The notes beneath the pieces are model-generated. The model did not search any database. It was not told where the DNA came from and was given only the letters and a program-made list of their open reading frames with translations. A program made the position numbers and the translations under genes. A stretch of DNA of 64,000 bases from Bacteroidota bacterium (GTDB lineage: Bacteria > Bacteroidota > Bacteroidia > Bacteroidales > FEN-979), in assembly GCA_026391715.1 (NCBI GenBank), contig JAPLDO010000032.1:1-64000 (forward strand), given 5' to 3'. Positions 47,101 to 54,028 of the stretch are shown here, one piece after another; the first letter of the stretch is position 1; every line of letters begins with the position of its first letter.

Positions 47101-47871
47101 CATGATTCTGGGTGCGCATCCTCCTAATCGGCTTGCTCTGACTGTATAGGTATTAGTTTCACCTGTCGGAAGGCTTAGCCAGTTCATTGCATATCCGGTT
47201 CCGCTAACTGCGCTACCGTAAGCAACGTCATTTTTGAGTAATTGGTAGGATATTTTCCATTCATCGGAAGTGATAATACCCGCGTCAACAAAAGTACCAT
47301 AGTTTGAGACTTCGGAGGAAGAGAGAGTAACGCCGGCATTATACTGACAATAAATGGCAGTATCGCCGGAAAGTGTATAATTACTTCCTTGGATGCCGTA
47401 AAAACCCAGTGTCGGAGATAACGGAGTGGAATAAATCCAGACTTCACCATTTTGTCTGACGCCAGCCATTACCTTATCCAATGCGTAGTTGCTGGAAAGT
47501 AAAGCCAGATATTGAAGCTCCGTATAAACATAGACTACATAAAGTCCTTGCGTGCCAGCCACAGTTCCATAGTTGACCACGAAATTAAAAGGGTCGGTTG
47601 TGCTTGGTAAAACCAAGGTCGTTTTCGTAATGGTACCATTTGGCTTAAAATGGAGGAGGACATGATACTCGCCGACATAACCGCCAGACAAACCGAGTGT
47701 TGTGGAATTTGTGCCATTCCAACAGAAAGAACTACCCAACATGTTAAAGGGCTGTGCCATAACGCTCATACCCAGTAAGAACACCATGAAAAGGGTCAGC
47801 AATGGTTTGAAAAAGGGATGTAGCCATCTTGTTCTACTCCCAACATCATTTTGATTGTAATTTGTTTTCAT
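41110..47871 (-). CDS. Giant T9SS protein: beta-helix, cohesin, six YDG/MBG repeats, dockerin, cohesin-like, sorting domain
   Basis: 2253 aa with a long n-region before the signal helix (ends SVMAQ). An N-terminal module (about residues 42-130, GSSFCWNGTNSTTLGLSGG) also occurs in the 210-aa protein next door. A parallel beta-helix region follows (about 285-520; SNCFLSLNATGIKV, NEIEG, NTFNDV), then a cohesin-like domain (about 937-1073). Six YDG/MBG-type repeats (about 1240-1757) carry KTYDG or RVYDAG, LTGVxxxDVVTLTGG and GKTVTLTG. A regulatory-like fold and dockerin-like halves (about 1850-1945), a second cohesin-like domain (about 2030-2140) and a T9SS sorting domain from HPNPFMETTTF complete it. 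The terminal module is shared with the proteins at 1-2957 and 4117-7221. Likely an extended surface fibre; no catalytic motif seen. Confidence 0.9.
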   Translation of the reverse strand: MKTNYNQNDVGSRTRWLHPFFKPLLTLFMVFLLGMSVMAQPFNMLGSSFCWNGTNSTTLGLSGGYVGEYHVLLHFKPNGTITKTTLVLPSTTDPFNFVVNYGTVAGTQGLYVVYVYTELQYLALLSSNYALDKVMAGVRQNGEVWIYSTPLSPTLGFYGIQGSNYTLSGDTAIYCQYNAGVTLSSSEVSNYGTFVDAGIITSDEWKISYQLLKNDVAYGSAVSGTGYAMNWLSLPTGETNTYTVRASRLGGCAPRIMYGAPIVSDMAAVKNTNTGLCYLTIQRAIDDPLTLNSHTIYCSIQKDYNENLTINKGITLMPDPALSGSGFVNIMGYIDIKASNVTIKNFDGVISFGAIKTPSINYAIKVFAPFGNFTLDNLLLVNSIQDGIIVEANAGGGTISNCFLSLNATGIKVAGNLTGVLSITDNEIEGTSPTSSDIGILNHAGNTVISGNTFNDVLTGISNTGNDVSVTGCQFGNINDFGVGVLNTGTNVAVYDNDFQFIATTAINSTVALDAASNWYGSTTGPTILSNPCGTGSTIVGTGVVYSPWYFTTTTYNGLPIVSLNPIPSMSTITKTPLIISVTAGYPSGLSDYDPAVLTDAKFISTSAFPVGAKIISVKINGTEVLGSEYGLSGKTEVYLSEVLGVTSSLADHDGLTGVWDFTVAGFDAAWTSALTLDIVSYINSKSECNNLLATKTFNLAFANASMSIIDKVTPVCSTFEPLKFKVSIVYPTIANMNTEIKADVRFTSIPLIPAGTEFKWGYNAPPTNSFFVPAATNLIMLSEIMGSGPDPLQGNGGTDVWEFEITAPVGTYDYLTIEPVAILGVQKYPFAQDTIKLIVHPLPTATLTVEGQTHICTGGSANLKVALTGKSPWNITYTDGTTPVTVTGIIPNHYEFSPVQTAKKTWSITNVTDANGCSNTSAGSVTIYIGTITTVAAPAGPPCVGSDFIIPIKVDNFDDVGVLSLTLQFNESVLTYQSFTTAFPGIFSVIYNPLSPGVLKLGGYNPAQGYALPNGADLFNLTFTYKGGAAPLTWDVITPDACEYISYETGLAFCRIPAATYYIDRSVTGNPRPTAVLSGPAAVCEGATTNLTLNFTGTAPWTYTINSGAPVITFSNPESHSVTVIGATTYSITGLNDAHCTSISSDYAGSVTIATYPLPVSPTGSDVTATYTRLEHIASATPPAGSHIVWYTTEFGSTTTVAPARTIVGSNSAWAESVNDVTLCKSVTRTLVTVTVTKKPITGNFTAANKTYDGGTLATVNTRTLNDVILGDVVTLTGGIAHFDTKDVGLLKIVTLTGATLSGADAGNYDLTSVATTTADISALGLTGHVTVDATRVYDAGTLSNVLTRTLTGVISPDDVTLTGGVANYNNKTVGTGKTVTLTGMSLAGADIGNYSLNVTPITTTAAITALGITGSFTIPATREYNGTTVATILTSPLIGVISGDVVTLSCAANYDTRNIGTGKTVTFTAPVLAGADAVNYTVTIPVTTTTANITIKGINVTAVADNRVYNDGVSSSGIPLKGTLQPGDFTVTNPTQVYASKNVGSGKTIRASGWVINDGNGGSNYSVTYTNNLSGIITQLGITGNFTVDATKIYDNGVTANILTRTLNGVLGTNVVMLTGGAASYADKNVGVGKIVSLAGATLTGADAGNYSLTSVATTTANITRKTITPAVVADSKCYDGNTTATISSKTLTGVLGSDVVTLVVGAANFDNSNPGTGKTVTATALTLTGADAGNYILSTTTTTTTATIYPTPVASAAVTTQITCFGGTGTVTLTPTVGTAPFSYTFNGTTNATGVFRGILAGTNYPWSVTAHTCGPVTGTLTVTQPEAIPLSGKVTYYNTANTPLNDVTIALKQSGVTIHSVVSSGAGDYSFANVCPGTYDVVASSSSAVGGINVTDAALVNSWFVRPVAIEKVKFYAGDVVVNNRLDPNDAARIQSYFMTSGIPPWSVRPSWTFWLTGETIAVNPVSSPDLKFPTVTIVPLSGPVTGINLYALVTGDFNRSFVPGPIVKSASKSLSLKYKETSIVNSNQEVELPVYAGSAMEVGAISLILNFPSDKVEITGVALSADNSPMSYSVYGDELRIGWTSTNPLSVKAGEKMLTLKLRIISALAKDETISFSLAADPLNELADGLSNVINDAVLYIDKFGASSLSVNDPISTGSLTLANHPNPFMETTTFAYNLPSNGEVSLEIRDMLGSKVIALLDNKVQTAGNHSLIMNSNSLKPGVYMATLTLKSDGQTQMRTIKVVRNQ

Positions 47872-47914
47872 ACAACGTTTTTTAAATGATTAATGGTTTA
47901 CATATTAAGGTTTA

Positions 47915-47922
47915 CAAATATA
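47915..47922 (-). promoter_or_regulatory. Perfect -7 box TATATTTG before the giant gene
   Basis: On the minus strand TATATTTG fits TAnnTTTG, about 44 nt before the start at 47871 and just after the stop of the upstream gene at 47937. A matching -33 element is not clear. Confidence 0.4.
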
Positions 47923-47936
47923 ATAAAAAAAGCAAT

Positions 47937-48569
47937 TTAAGGTCTGATAATAACTACCAGATCGCGGGCATCTCCATTACAGGAGACTATATGATCAGCG
48001 CCATGAGGCGTAATGGAATAAATAATACAGGCGGGACGATCATCCTCAACCTGTATTGTATCACCAATTGTACTGCTCCCAGTTTTGCTAAAGCCTGAAG
48101 CTTTACCATATTTTAAAAATGCCGACCAGGTGAATACAGTTCCCTGTAAATCGGCGCGGGGAACATAGTGGATGGTTTCACCGGACTTAATTTTCAGCGT
48201 ATCTCCCATAATGAGAGTTGGAACCGGATAAATTGTGATTTTACCATTAACCGGTTTACCACGCCTCGACGGAAACCCCTTCACCGGATTTTCAAAAGCA
48301 ACCGCAGTATAGTATCCTGTCTCTTTAAAATTACCAAAAGATAAGACATTATCTTTTTCCTCAACATTTGATTGACGAACCTGAAACAGTTTATCGTTGC
48401 GATATAATGCATAATACTTGCCGGCATCTGCCCCTGAAATCCCGATACTTGTTGTTTGCCGACCATCCCCGCAAATATCGGATCCAGTCAAATCGCCAAC
48501 CTGAGCAAATATTCCGCTGGGAACACACAATAAAAATGTCAGGGCCAGCATTAAATTTTTACTTGTCAT
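47937..48569 (-). CDS. Small secreted protein with PKD-like end, sharing the giant protein's N-terminal module
   Basis: 210 aa; signal peptide ending GIFAQ. Residues about 25-105 (GSDICGDGRQTTSIGISG, then GKYYALYRN) match the N-terminal module of the 2253-aa protein in spacing of Cys, TT and the G-x-S-G turn. Residues about 115-210 resemble a Bacteroidota PKD-like domain (GTVFTWSAFLKYG, then CIIYSITPHGADHIVSCNG). There is no sorting domain. It lies directly upstream of the giant gene in the same direction with a 65-nt gap. It might be a partner or a released form; function unknown. Confidence 0.75.
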   Translation of the reverse strand: MTSKNLMLALTFLLCVPSGIFAQVGDLTGSDICGDGRQTTSIGISGADAGKYYALYRNDKLFQVRQSNVEEKDNVLSFGNFKETGYYTAVAFENPVKGFPSRRGKPVNGKITIYPVPTLIMGDTLKIKSGETIHYVPRADLQGTVFTWSAFLKYGKASGFSKTGSSTIGDTIQVEDDRPACIIYSITPHGADHIVSCNGDARDLVVIIRP

Positions 48570-48953
48570 ATATAATTGTACTCAGGTTAGCTATTAAATG
48601 TTGCATTTTTTCGCTGTCATAAAGTAATTTACCAGTCAAATTGGCGCCTATAAACAAGCTTTATTCCAAAAAATAATTAAAATTGTTATAGTCCGGCAAA
48701 ACTAATAAAAACTATGTTTAAAAAAACCTGTAAAAGTAAGTGTTTTTATAAAAGGAAAATAAGTTTCGATAATAATTCAGCCCTTCCTTTTCATGCAAAA
48801 AGGATCATTCGTTTTTTACCATAAATCCTTATGAAAAATTTTAAAACCCTTCGGGTGTCATTATGAATTAGTTGCAAAATTACAATAAATGGGTGATTTA
48901 CTTACGAAGGGCTTAGTTTTTTCTTCCTGAAATTGAAATCAAAATAAAAACGC
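48570..48953. other. Intergenic region without a recognisable gene
   Basis: 384 bp between two minus-strand genes, AT-rich. I see a weak CCCGAAGGG hairpin near 48846-48854 and a distant CGAAGGG copy at 48905-48911, but no clear terminator, promoter pair or small gene. Confidence 0.5.
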
Positions 48954-50024
48954 TTATTTTACCAGGAATGACTGTGTTGTTTTACCATAAGGTGTTTTGA
49001 ATACACAGAAATATTGTCCGGACTCATACCCCCTGGTATCTAACTCTGCATTATAAATCCCCTGACTAACCGGATGTTCTATAACAGTTTCGATCAACCT
49101 GCCCGACAGGTTAAAAATTTGCAGGGCACACTCTCCGTCACTGGTGACTGCAAAATGAATGTTGGTGACGCCTTGAGACGGATTGGGATAAATTTGTATG
49201 ATTCCATCCTGTTGGGGTTTGAATTCGCTAAGTCCAAGTCCGCCGGTTACCGACTGCCGGATTGCCTGCTGAATTGGCGCCTTATACAACGAATCGTTGT
49301 ACTTGTAAACAATCACTGCAATTTGACAATTTTCGGGAACCCATGCAGAATCGAGGCTTACCGAAACTGACTTTGTTACCGAGGCGTTTGCAGGCCAGGA
49401 AGGACCGATAAGCGAATCTCCTTTCCGCCAGAATTCCATTTTTCTCACTATGTTGTGATTAAAATAGTTCTCGCGATACGGAAGCCCTTGTACATCAGGG
49501 GTAGCACAACCGGTGTTGGTATGGTGAATGTGTTTGATATTGCCTTCAGTAACTATTACGTTGTACCAGTAAGTTCCGCTGATGTTTGCGCCAATATTTG
49601 CAGCTCTGATCTGCATGTTTACAATCCGGGTTGCAGGAACCCATGTTTTAGAAAGAAATTCGAGTTTCACCGGCGCATCGGGATTCCGGGAATACCGGCT
49701 TGCCAATGAATCCCTGACAGATGCAAACGGCACATCAAACCCCAGTCCATCAATAAAACCGCTGGGTTCATACTGCGCATTAAAAAAAGAACAAGCGCTA
49801 TCGCCTCTGTATTGTCCAAAATAAGATCCGGGACCGTGAAGCGCTAACACAATAGTGTTTGAAAATTCAGGAGAAACCCGTGCATTAACAATGGAATCCA
49901 TGCAGGAACATGGTCCGCATTCGGTGCTGGTAAGGTTGTATAACACAACATTGCGCGGATTTTGAGCAGTCAGAATAATTGCTGAAACTGCAACGAGGCA
50001 GATGGTTACGAAGATCTTTTTCAT
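48954..50024 (-). CDS. Omp28-like T9SS-sorted protein
   Basis: The start is taken at 50024 (MKKIFVTICLVAVSAIILTAQ); an in-frame TTG 18 nt upstream is the longer alternative. After the signal peptide comes a thioredoxin-like Omp28-related domain (PF11551 type): VVLYNLTSTECGPCSCMDSI with a Cys-rich C-G-P-C-S-C motif, then LHGPGSYFGQYRGDSACSFF and SGTYWYNVIVTEGNIKHIHH. The sorting domain begins YPNPSQGVTNIHF and ends TQSFLVK. Members are outer-surface proteins of Bacteroidota of unknown activity; the CxxC-like motif suggests redox or metal binding, which is inference. It follows the methyltransferase gene by 14 nt. Confidence 0.85.
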   Translation of the reverse strand: MKKIFVTICLVAVSAIILTAQNPRNVVLYNLTSTECGPCSCMDSIVNARVSPEFSNTIVLALHGPGSYFGQYRGDSACSFFNAQYEPSGFIDGLGFDVPFASVRDSLASRYSRNPDAPVKLEFLSKTWVPATRIVNMQIRAANIGANISGTYWYNVIVTEGNIKHIHHTNTGCATPDVQGLPYRENYFNHNIVRKMEFWRKGDSLIGPSWPANASVTKSVSVSLDSAWVPENCQIAVIVYKYNDSLYKAPIQQAIRQSVTGGLGLSEFKPQQDGIIQIYPNPSQGVTNIHFAVTSDGECALQIFNLSGRLIETVIEHPVSQGIYNAELDTRGYESGQYFCVFKTPYGKTTQSFLVK

Positions 50025-50038
50025 AGTTAGAGTTTTTT

Positions 50039-51283
50039 TCAAAGATACAATGTGGATTTGTCAATGCCAAATGAAATTTTATTTGCTAAATCAACAATTT
50101 CCGCTTTCGCCTGCCCAACAAATAGCTCTTCCAAATAATGTTGCTTTATGCCGAAAAACTCTTTTAATTCTCTGATACTTTCGTAATTTTTTTCTCTGTA
50201 AATCGGTTGTCCAATAATTTTTCTGCCTACTATCATTACATTTTTCTGGGTATGTTCGGTGGAGATAAATTCGAAAACCTGAGTTTTATATCCATGCGCT
50301 TCGAGAATCAGCGCGCGGATACCATCGGTGATAATCTCAGCCTGCCTCTCTTCAAGAATTCCGTGTTTCATAATATCTTTCAAAGCATTAGTAACCTTGA
50401 AATTCTTTCGAATCTGTTTATGACAACAAGGCGCGCACACAATCAGCGACGCTCCGGCTGTAATTCCTCTGAAAATAGCGTCATCGGTTGCTGTATCACA
50501 AGCGTGCAGCGCGATCAGAATGTCAATTTTTTCCAACGCTACTTCCTTGATTGTTCCGGTGATAAAATGAAGGTTAGTAAAACCTGACTTCTCTGCGATT
50601 TCATTTGAAAGTTTTACCAGTTCATCCCTCGATTCAACACCGATCATAACCGGCGACTTCCCAAGTTTTGTGGTAAGATAGTCATACAGCGCAAAGGTGA
50701 GGTATCCTTTGCCGGAGCCCATATCGGCAATTTGAAATCCATCGGGTAACTGAAGTTCCCTGATAAATGGCTCAAGAAGTTCGACGTACCTGTTTATCTG
50801 TATGTATTTGTCGCTCATCTCCCTGCGTAACTCAAAATTGGCATTGAGTATGCCCAGTTCACGAAGATAAATGTTACCAGGAGTTTCAATGATCCTCGCC
50901 TTAATACGGTCATGTTTTAATGGTGAAATGAGTTGTTCGCTAATGGAATGAACCGATAAGTTAACCTTGTTGTTTTTTGAGATAGAAAGTTGAACTGTTT
51001 CTCCCGCAGAAAAAAGGTCGGCGTTATAAAAATTCTGCTGTAGCGATTCTTTAATCAACTGTATGCCTTCATCAACAGGATAATTCTTCGTAATATCCTT
51101 AGTCGGATATCGGTAAACGACATTGAGTCTGATCCCGCTTTTCAGTTCAACCAGAGTAACGATAAGGCTTTTTAGCTCTTCCGTTCGTATCCGGGGATTG
51201 CTTATAACAAGTTTGATCAGCGTTTTCCGGCTAATGAAGAGGTGTAGTTTTTCAAAGAAATTGTCGCTCGGTTGATTATTCAT
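50039..51283 (-). CDS. SAM-dependent methyltransferase (Methyltransf_32/METTL25-like)
   Basis: 414 aa, cytosolic. The N-terminal 150 residues are unassigned. The C-terminal part has a SAM motif IADMGSGKGYLTFALYDYL, an acidic GVESRDELVKLSNEI motif, LIALHACDTATDDAI and the Cys-rich CAPCCHKQIRKNF. This H-A-C-D-T-A-T-D and C-C-H-K pattern is that of PF13679-type methyltransferases, which are thought to act on RNA or protein; substrate unknown. The gene ends 14 nt before the Omp28-like gene, so they may share a transcript without sharing function. Confidence 0.83.
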   Translation of the reverse strand: MNNQPSDNFFEKLHLFISRKTLIKLVISNPRIRTEELKSLIVTLVELKSGIRLNVVYRYPTKDITKNYPVDEGIQLIKESLQQNFYNADLFSAGETVQLSISKNNKVNLSVHSISEQLISPLKHDRIKARIIETPGNIYLRELGILNANFELRREMSDKYIQINRYVELLEPFIRELQLPDGFQIADMGSGKGYLTFALYDYLTTKLGKSPVMIGVESRDELVKLSNEIAEKSGFTNLHFITGTIKEVALEKIDILIALHACDTATDDAIFRGITAGASLIVCAPCCHKQIRKNFKVTNALKDIMKHGILEERQAEIITDGIRALILEAHGYKTQVFEFISTEHTQKNVMIVGRKIIGQPIYREKNYESIRELKEFFGIKQHYLEELFVGQAKAEIVDLANKISFGIDKSTLYL

Positions 51284-51321
51284 GATTCAAAAATTACAAG
51301 CAATAATTAGACATTTCTATT

Positions 51322-51389
51322 TTGAATTGCCTCCAGCTTTAGCTGGAGGTTGACAAATATTAAAGTCAAATGCGGCTTTAGCCAAATTT
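51322..51389 (+). repeat. Two-hairpin REP-like element, copy 2
   Basis: TTGAATTGCC (51322-51331), main hairpin CCTCCAGCT-TT-AGCTGGAGG (51330-51349), a 24-nt spacer and the hairpin GGCTTTAGCC with AAA (51374-51386). Same order as the minus-strand element at 33040-33103. It lies between two minus-strand genes. Confidence 0.65.
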
Positions 51390-51397
51390 TAAATGTA

Positions 51398-53782
51398 TCA
51401 TTTGCCATCTGAAGTCCGACTTCCTTCGTCATCACTATTTTCTTCGAAAATCCTCGGAGCATATTTATTATAAAGGAATGAGATAATCAGCAACAGGATG
51501 CCGAGTGAAATAAAGATAATGGTTTTTGAAATGGTGTCGAGGGAATCGAGGTCATAGAAAAAGAGCTTGATCAGGGTTGCGCCGAAGAGAATCATGGCGC
51601 CGAGACGCAAATGTTTTTTCTTTTTAAAAATCCCCAAAGCGATCAATATCAGAGAATAGATTCCGAAAAGAATACTTAAACCCAGTTTATAGGAGTGTTG
51701 CGAATGGGAAAGATCCATCCAGTTGATAAGTTCGTTGCCTGCGAGTGTTAGAATGGCAATGTGGAGAAGAAAATCATATTCCGTTTTAAAATCAATGCGG
51801 AGAATATCCCGTTTTACGTAGTAGTATATAGCATACAGCATCAATCCTGCAAAAAGAAATGCAACATAGCGAATCACAATATTGAAACTTCCGCGGTAAT
51901 AATATTCATGAAGATTCTGATTCACGTAGCTGTCGCGCAATTCTCCAATGGCAATTAGTCCGAAAGTTAGAAAGAGAGCCAGAAAGATCACATTCAATAT
52001 CAGATTAACAATACCAGTCGCATGATTTTTGATTATCCGGGTATTCACATAAGACAAAATGGAAAAAAAGAGCAGGGAGTAAACCATGATAGCTATTGTT
52101 CGGTACTTCACGATATCTTGATTCCAGATATACTGTGGCGAATCGAAATTGTGATTTGTATCTATCCGCGAATCAGAATAATACTGAGTAAGGCAGGAAC
52201 TGATTTCAAGGAAAAATGAAAAATAGAGGATTATGATAAGCATGGCAGGAATGGCAATATTCATAATCTTCAGCGCTGCTTTAGGGCTTGTAAGGCTTGA
52301 CGTGAATTTCCGGTTGGCGTTCAGCCAGGTTATAAATCCCAGCGATGCAGTAACAACAACCGAGGTTAGAAAGTTTATGTTGAATATGGGGAAAATGCGG
52401 GTTTCGGGTTGATCGGGCAAATATTGATTATAAACAAATGTCCAGTCGTGGATCAAACTGATAAATACGAGAAACATAAGTGGAAACGACAGCCATTCGT
52501 AAACGGCGGTTTGTTTTGTTCTTCCGAGGAAGAAAAGAAGCGCCGCTTCGGCTGCCCACAAAAGTGTGACCCACCGTCCGTCAAACTGAACGGGAATGGC
52601 AATTGTCAGAAAAACGATTGCCAATCCGCCGATGAAATAGATCAGCGTTCTGTCTGTTCGCTTATTTCGGAAAATGATTCCCCAGAAAATCAGGTGGATC
52701 GCTGAATTTGCCAGCGCAAATAGTCCCTGAAGGTCATCCGCAGTTTCATTCTGCCTTAACATCGAATAACCCAATCCATAGAAAACAGCGGAGTTTGCGA
52801 GAAGAAGCAGGATGTCTTCGAGTTCAAACATCTCTTTTTTCAGCAATTTGTAGCCCATCAGAATAACGTAAAAGATCAGGAAAAATATGGCGGCAAAAAC
52901 CAGCCCCATTGCGAAGTTCTCAGCGGGATTATATAAATTGAAAAACCATTGCATAAAAATGAGCCATGTAATAATGAAAGACGAGTATAGCAGCGGTTTC
53001 CAGTAACGTTGAATTGAAATTATCAGGATTCCTGCATTAATCAGGGTCATATAGCTGAAGAGTACCCCTACCCTGCCGCTTCCATCGGAAAGCAGGAAAG
53101 GCACTGCGTATGCGCCCACCAATCCAAAGTGGGCAATAACCTGCCTGTTGTAAAAAATGGCGGCGCCGACAGTGAAAACTGTAATAAGCGTCATGATGAT
53201 AAATACCTGAACAAGGGGAATCAGTTCGAAAAAGTTATAGGCGGCGAAGGTGATTAAATAAAAGATTGCCATTGAACCGCTCATTAAAACCGCGCTGAAA
53301 TTGTGATATTGCTTTTTCAATTTCAAGGCAAATCCAAGTAATCCGAAGCCTAAGAGATAACCGAAAATTATGCGGGTAAGCGGGCTGATAAGTTCATGAT
53401 CAATGGCGTATTTGGCGCCTATTCCAACTCCGATAATGGTAACGGCGATACCTATTTTATTGATGAGGTTTTCGCCGATAAACTTTTCTATATCCGATTT
53501 TCGCTTTGGTTTATTCTCCTCAGAAACCATTGCAGTTACAAGCGGTTCCGGTTCCTGTTCCGGTTTTAAGGCTTGCAATGTTTTTATCTCCTGAGAATCC
53601 AGAATAATTTCCGTAGGAATTTTTTCAACTTCATGTTCGCCAGGAGGGTTGGATTGCAAAGGCGTCAAAGAAATTATTTCCGCCCGCAGGTCGTCAATTT
53701 CCTTTTGAAAAGTGTCCTGACGATGTCTGAGAATTTCAAGTTTGTCAAGAAGTTGGGATAAATTTTCCGGGATTTCTGACAT
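51398..53782 (-). CDS. DUF2339 polytopic membrane protein
   Basis: The start is set at 53782 (MSEIPENLSQLLDKLEIL), since the longer frame upstream adds a Cys/Phe-rich stretch that looks non-coding. Residues 1-50 form a coiled coil, 50-105 a low-complexity linker (PEQEPEPLV), and the rest about 20 or more membrane helices (KFIGENLINKIGIAVTIIGVG starts the family domain; LLWAAEAALLFFLGR is typical). Length, coiled-coil start and the pattern of helices match DUF2339 (PF10101). The function of this family is not established. Confidence 0.85.
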   Translation of the reverse strand: MSEIPENLSQLLDKLEILRHRQDTFQKEIDDLRAEIISLTPLQSNPPGEHEVEKIPTEIILDSQEIKTLQALKPEQEPEPLVTAMVSEENKPKRKSDIEKFIGENLINKIGIAVTIIGVGIGAKYAIDHELISPLTRIIFGYLLGFGLLGFALKLKKQYHNFSAVLMSGSMAIFYLITFAAYNFFELIPLVQVFIIMTLITVFTVGAAIFYNRQVIAHFGLVGAYAVPFLLSDGSGRVGVLFSYMTLINAGILIISIQRYWKPLLYSSFIITWLIFMQWFFNLYNPAENFAMGLVFAAIFFLIFYVILMGYKLLKKEMFELEDILLLLANSAVFYGLGYSMLRQNETADDLQGLFALANSAIHLIFWGIIFRNKRTDRTLIYFIGGLAIVFLTIAIPVQFDGRWVTLLWAAEAALLFFLGRTKQTAVYEWLSFPLMFLVFISLIHDWTFVYNQYLPDQPETRIFPIFNINFLTSVVVTASLGFITWLNANRKFTSSLTSPKAALKIMNIAIPAMLIIILYFSFFLEISSCLTQYYSDSRIDTNHNFDSPQYIWNQDIVKYRTIAIMVYSLLFFSILSYVNTRIIKNHATGIVNLILNVIFLALFLTFGLIAIGELRDSYVNQNLHEYYYRGSFNIVIRYVAFLFAGLMLYAIYYYVKRDILRIDFKTEYDFLLHIAILTLAGNELINWMDLSHSQHSYKLGLSILFGIYSLILIALGIFKKKKHLRLGAMILFGATLIKLFFYDLDSLDTISKTIIFISLGILLLIISFLYNKYAPRIFEENSDDEGSRTSDGK

Positions 53783-54028
53783 GGCAATAGATTTTAGTGT
53801 TTTAATTTTGAAATTGATGTTTTTTTTGGCATAAATTACAAAATGCAAAATGCAAACAACAAATAAAAAACAAACATAAATCACTAAATTTCAAACAGGA
53901 AGAATAGACTTTATCGGTCTTGTTTTTGATTTTTGAATTTTTAAAATTTTCGAATTTATTTGTTTTTTTGTTTATTGTTCTTTGTCTTTTCTGGTTTATC
54001 CAGGTTAGGTGAATCCGGGGAAGTTCAG

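Noticed and set aside
48570-48953. Possible small RNA or terminator in the 384-bp gap
   Set aside because: Only a weak CCCGAAGGG hairpin and a distant partial repeat are seen, not enough for a call.
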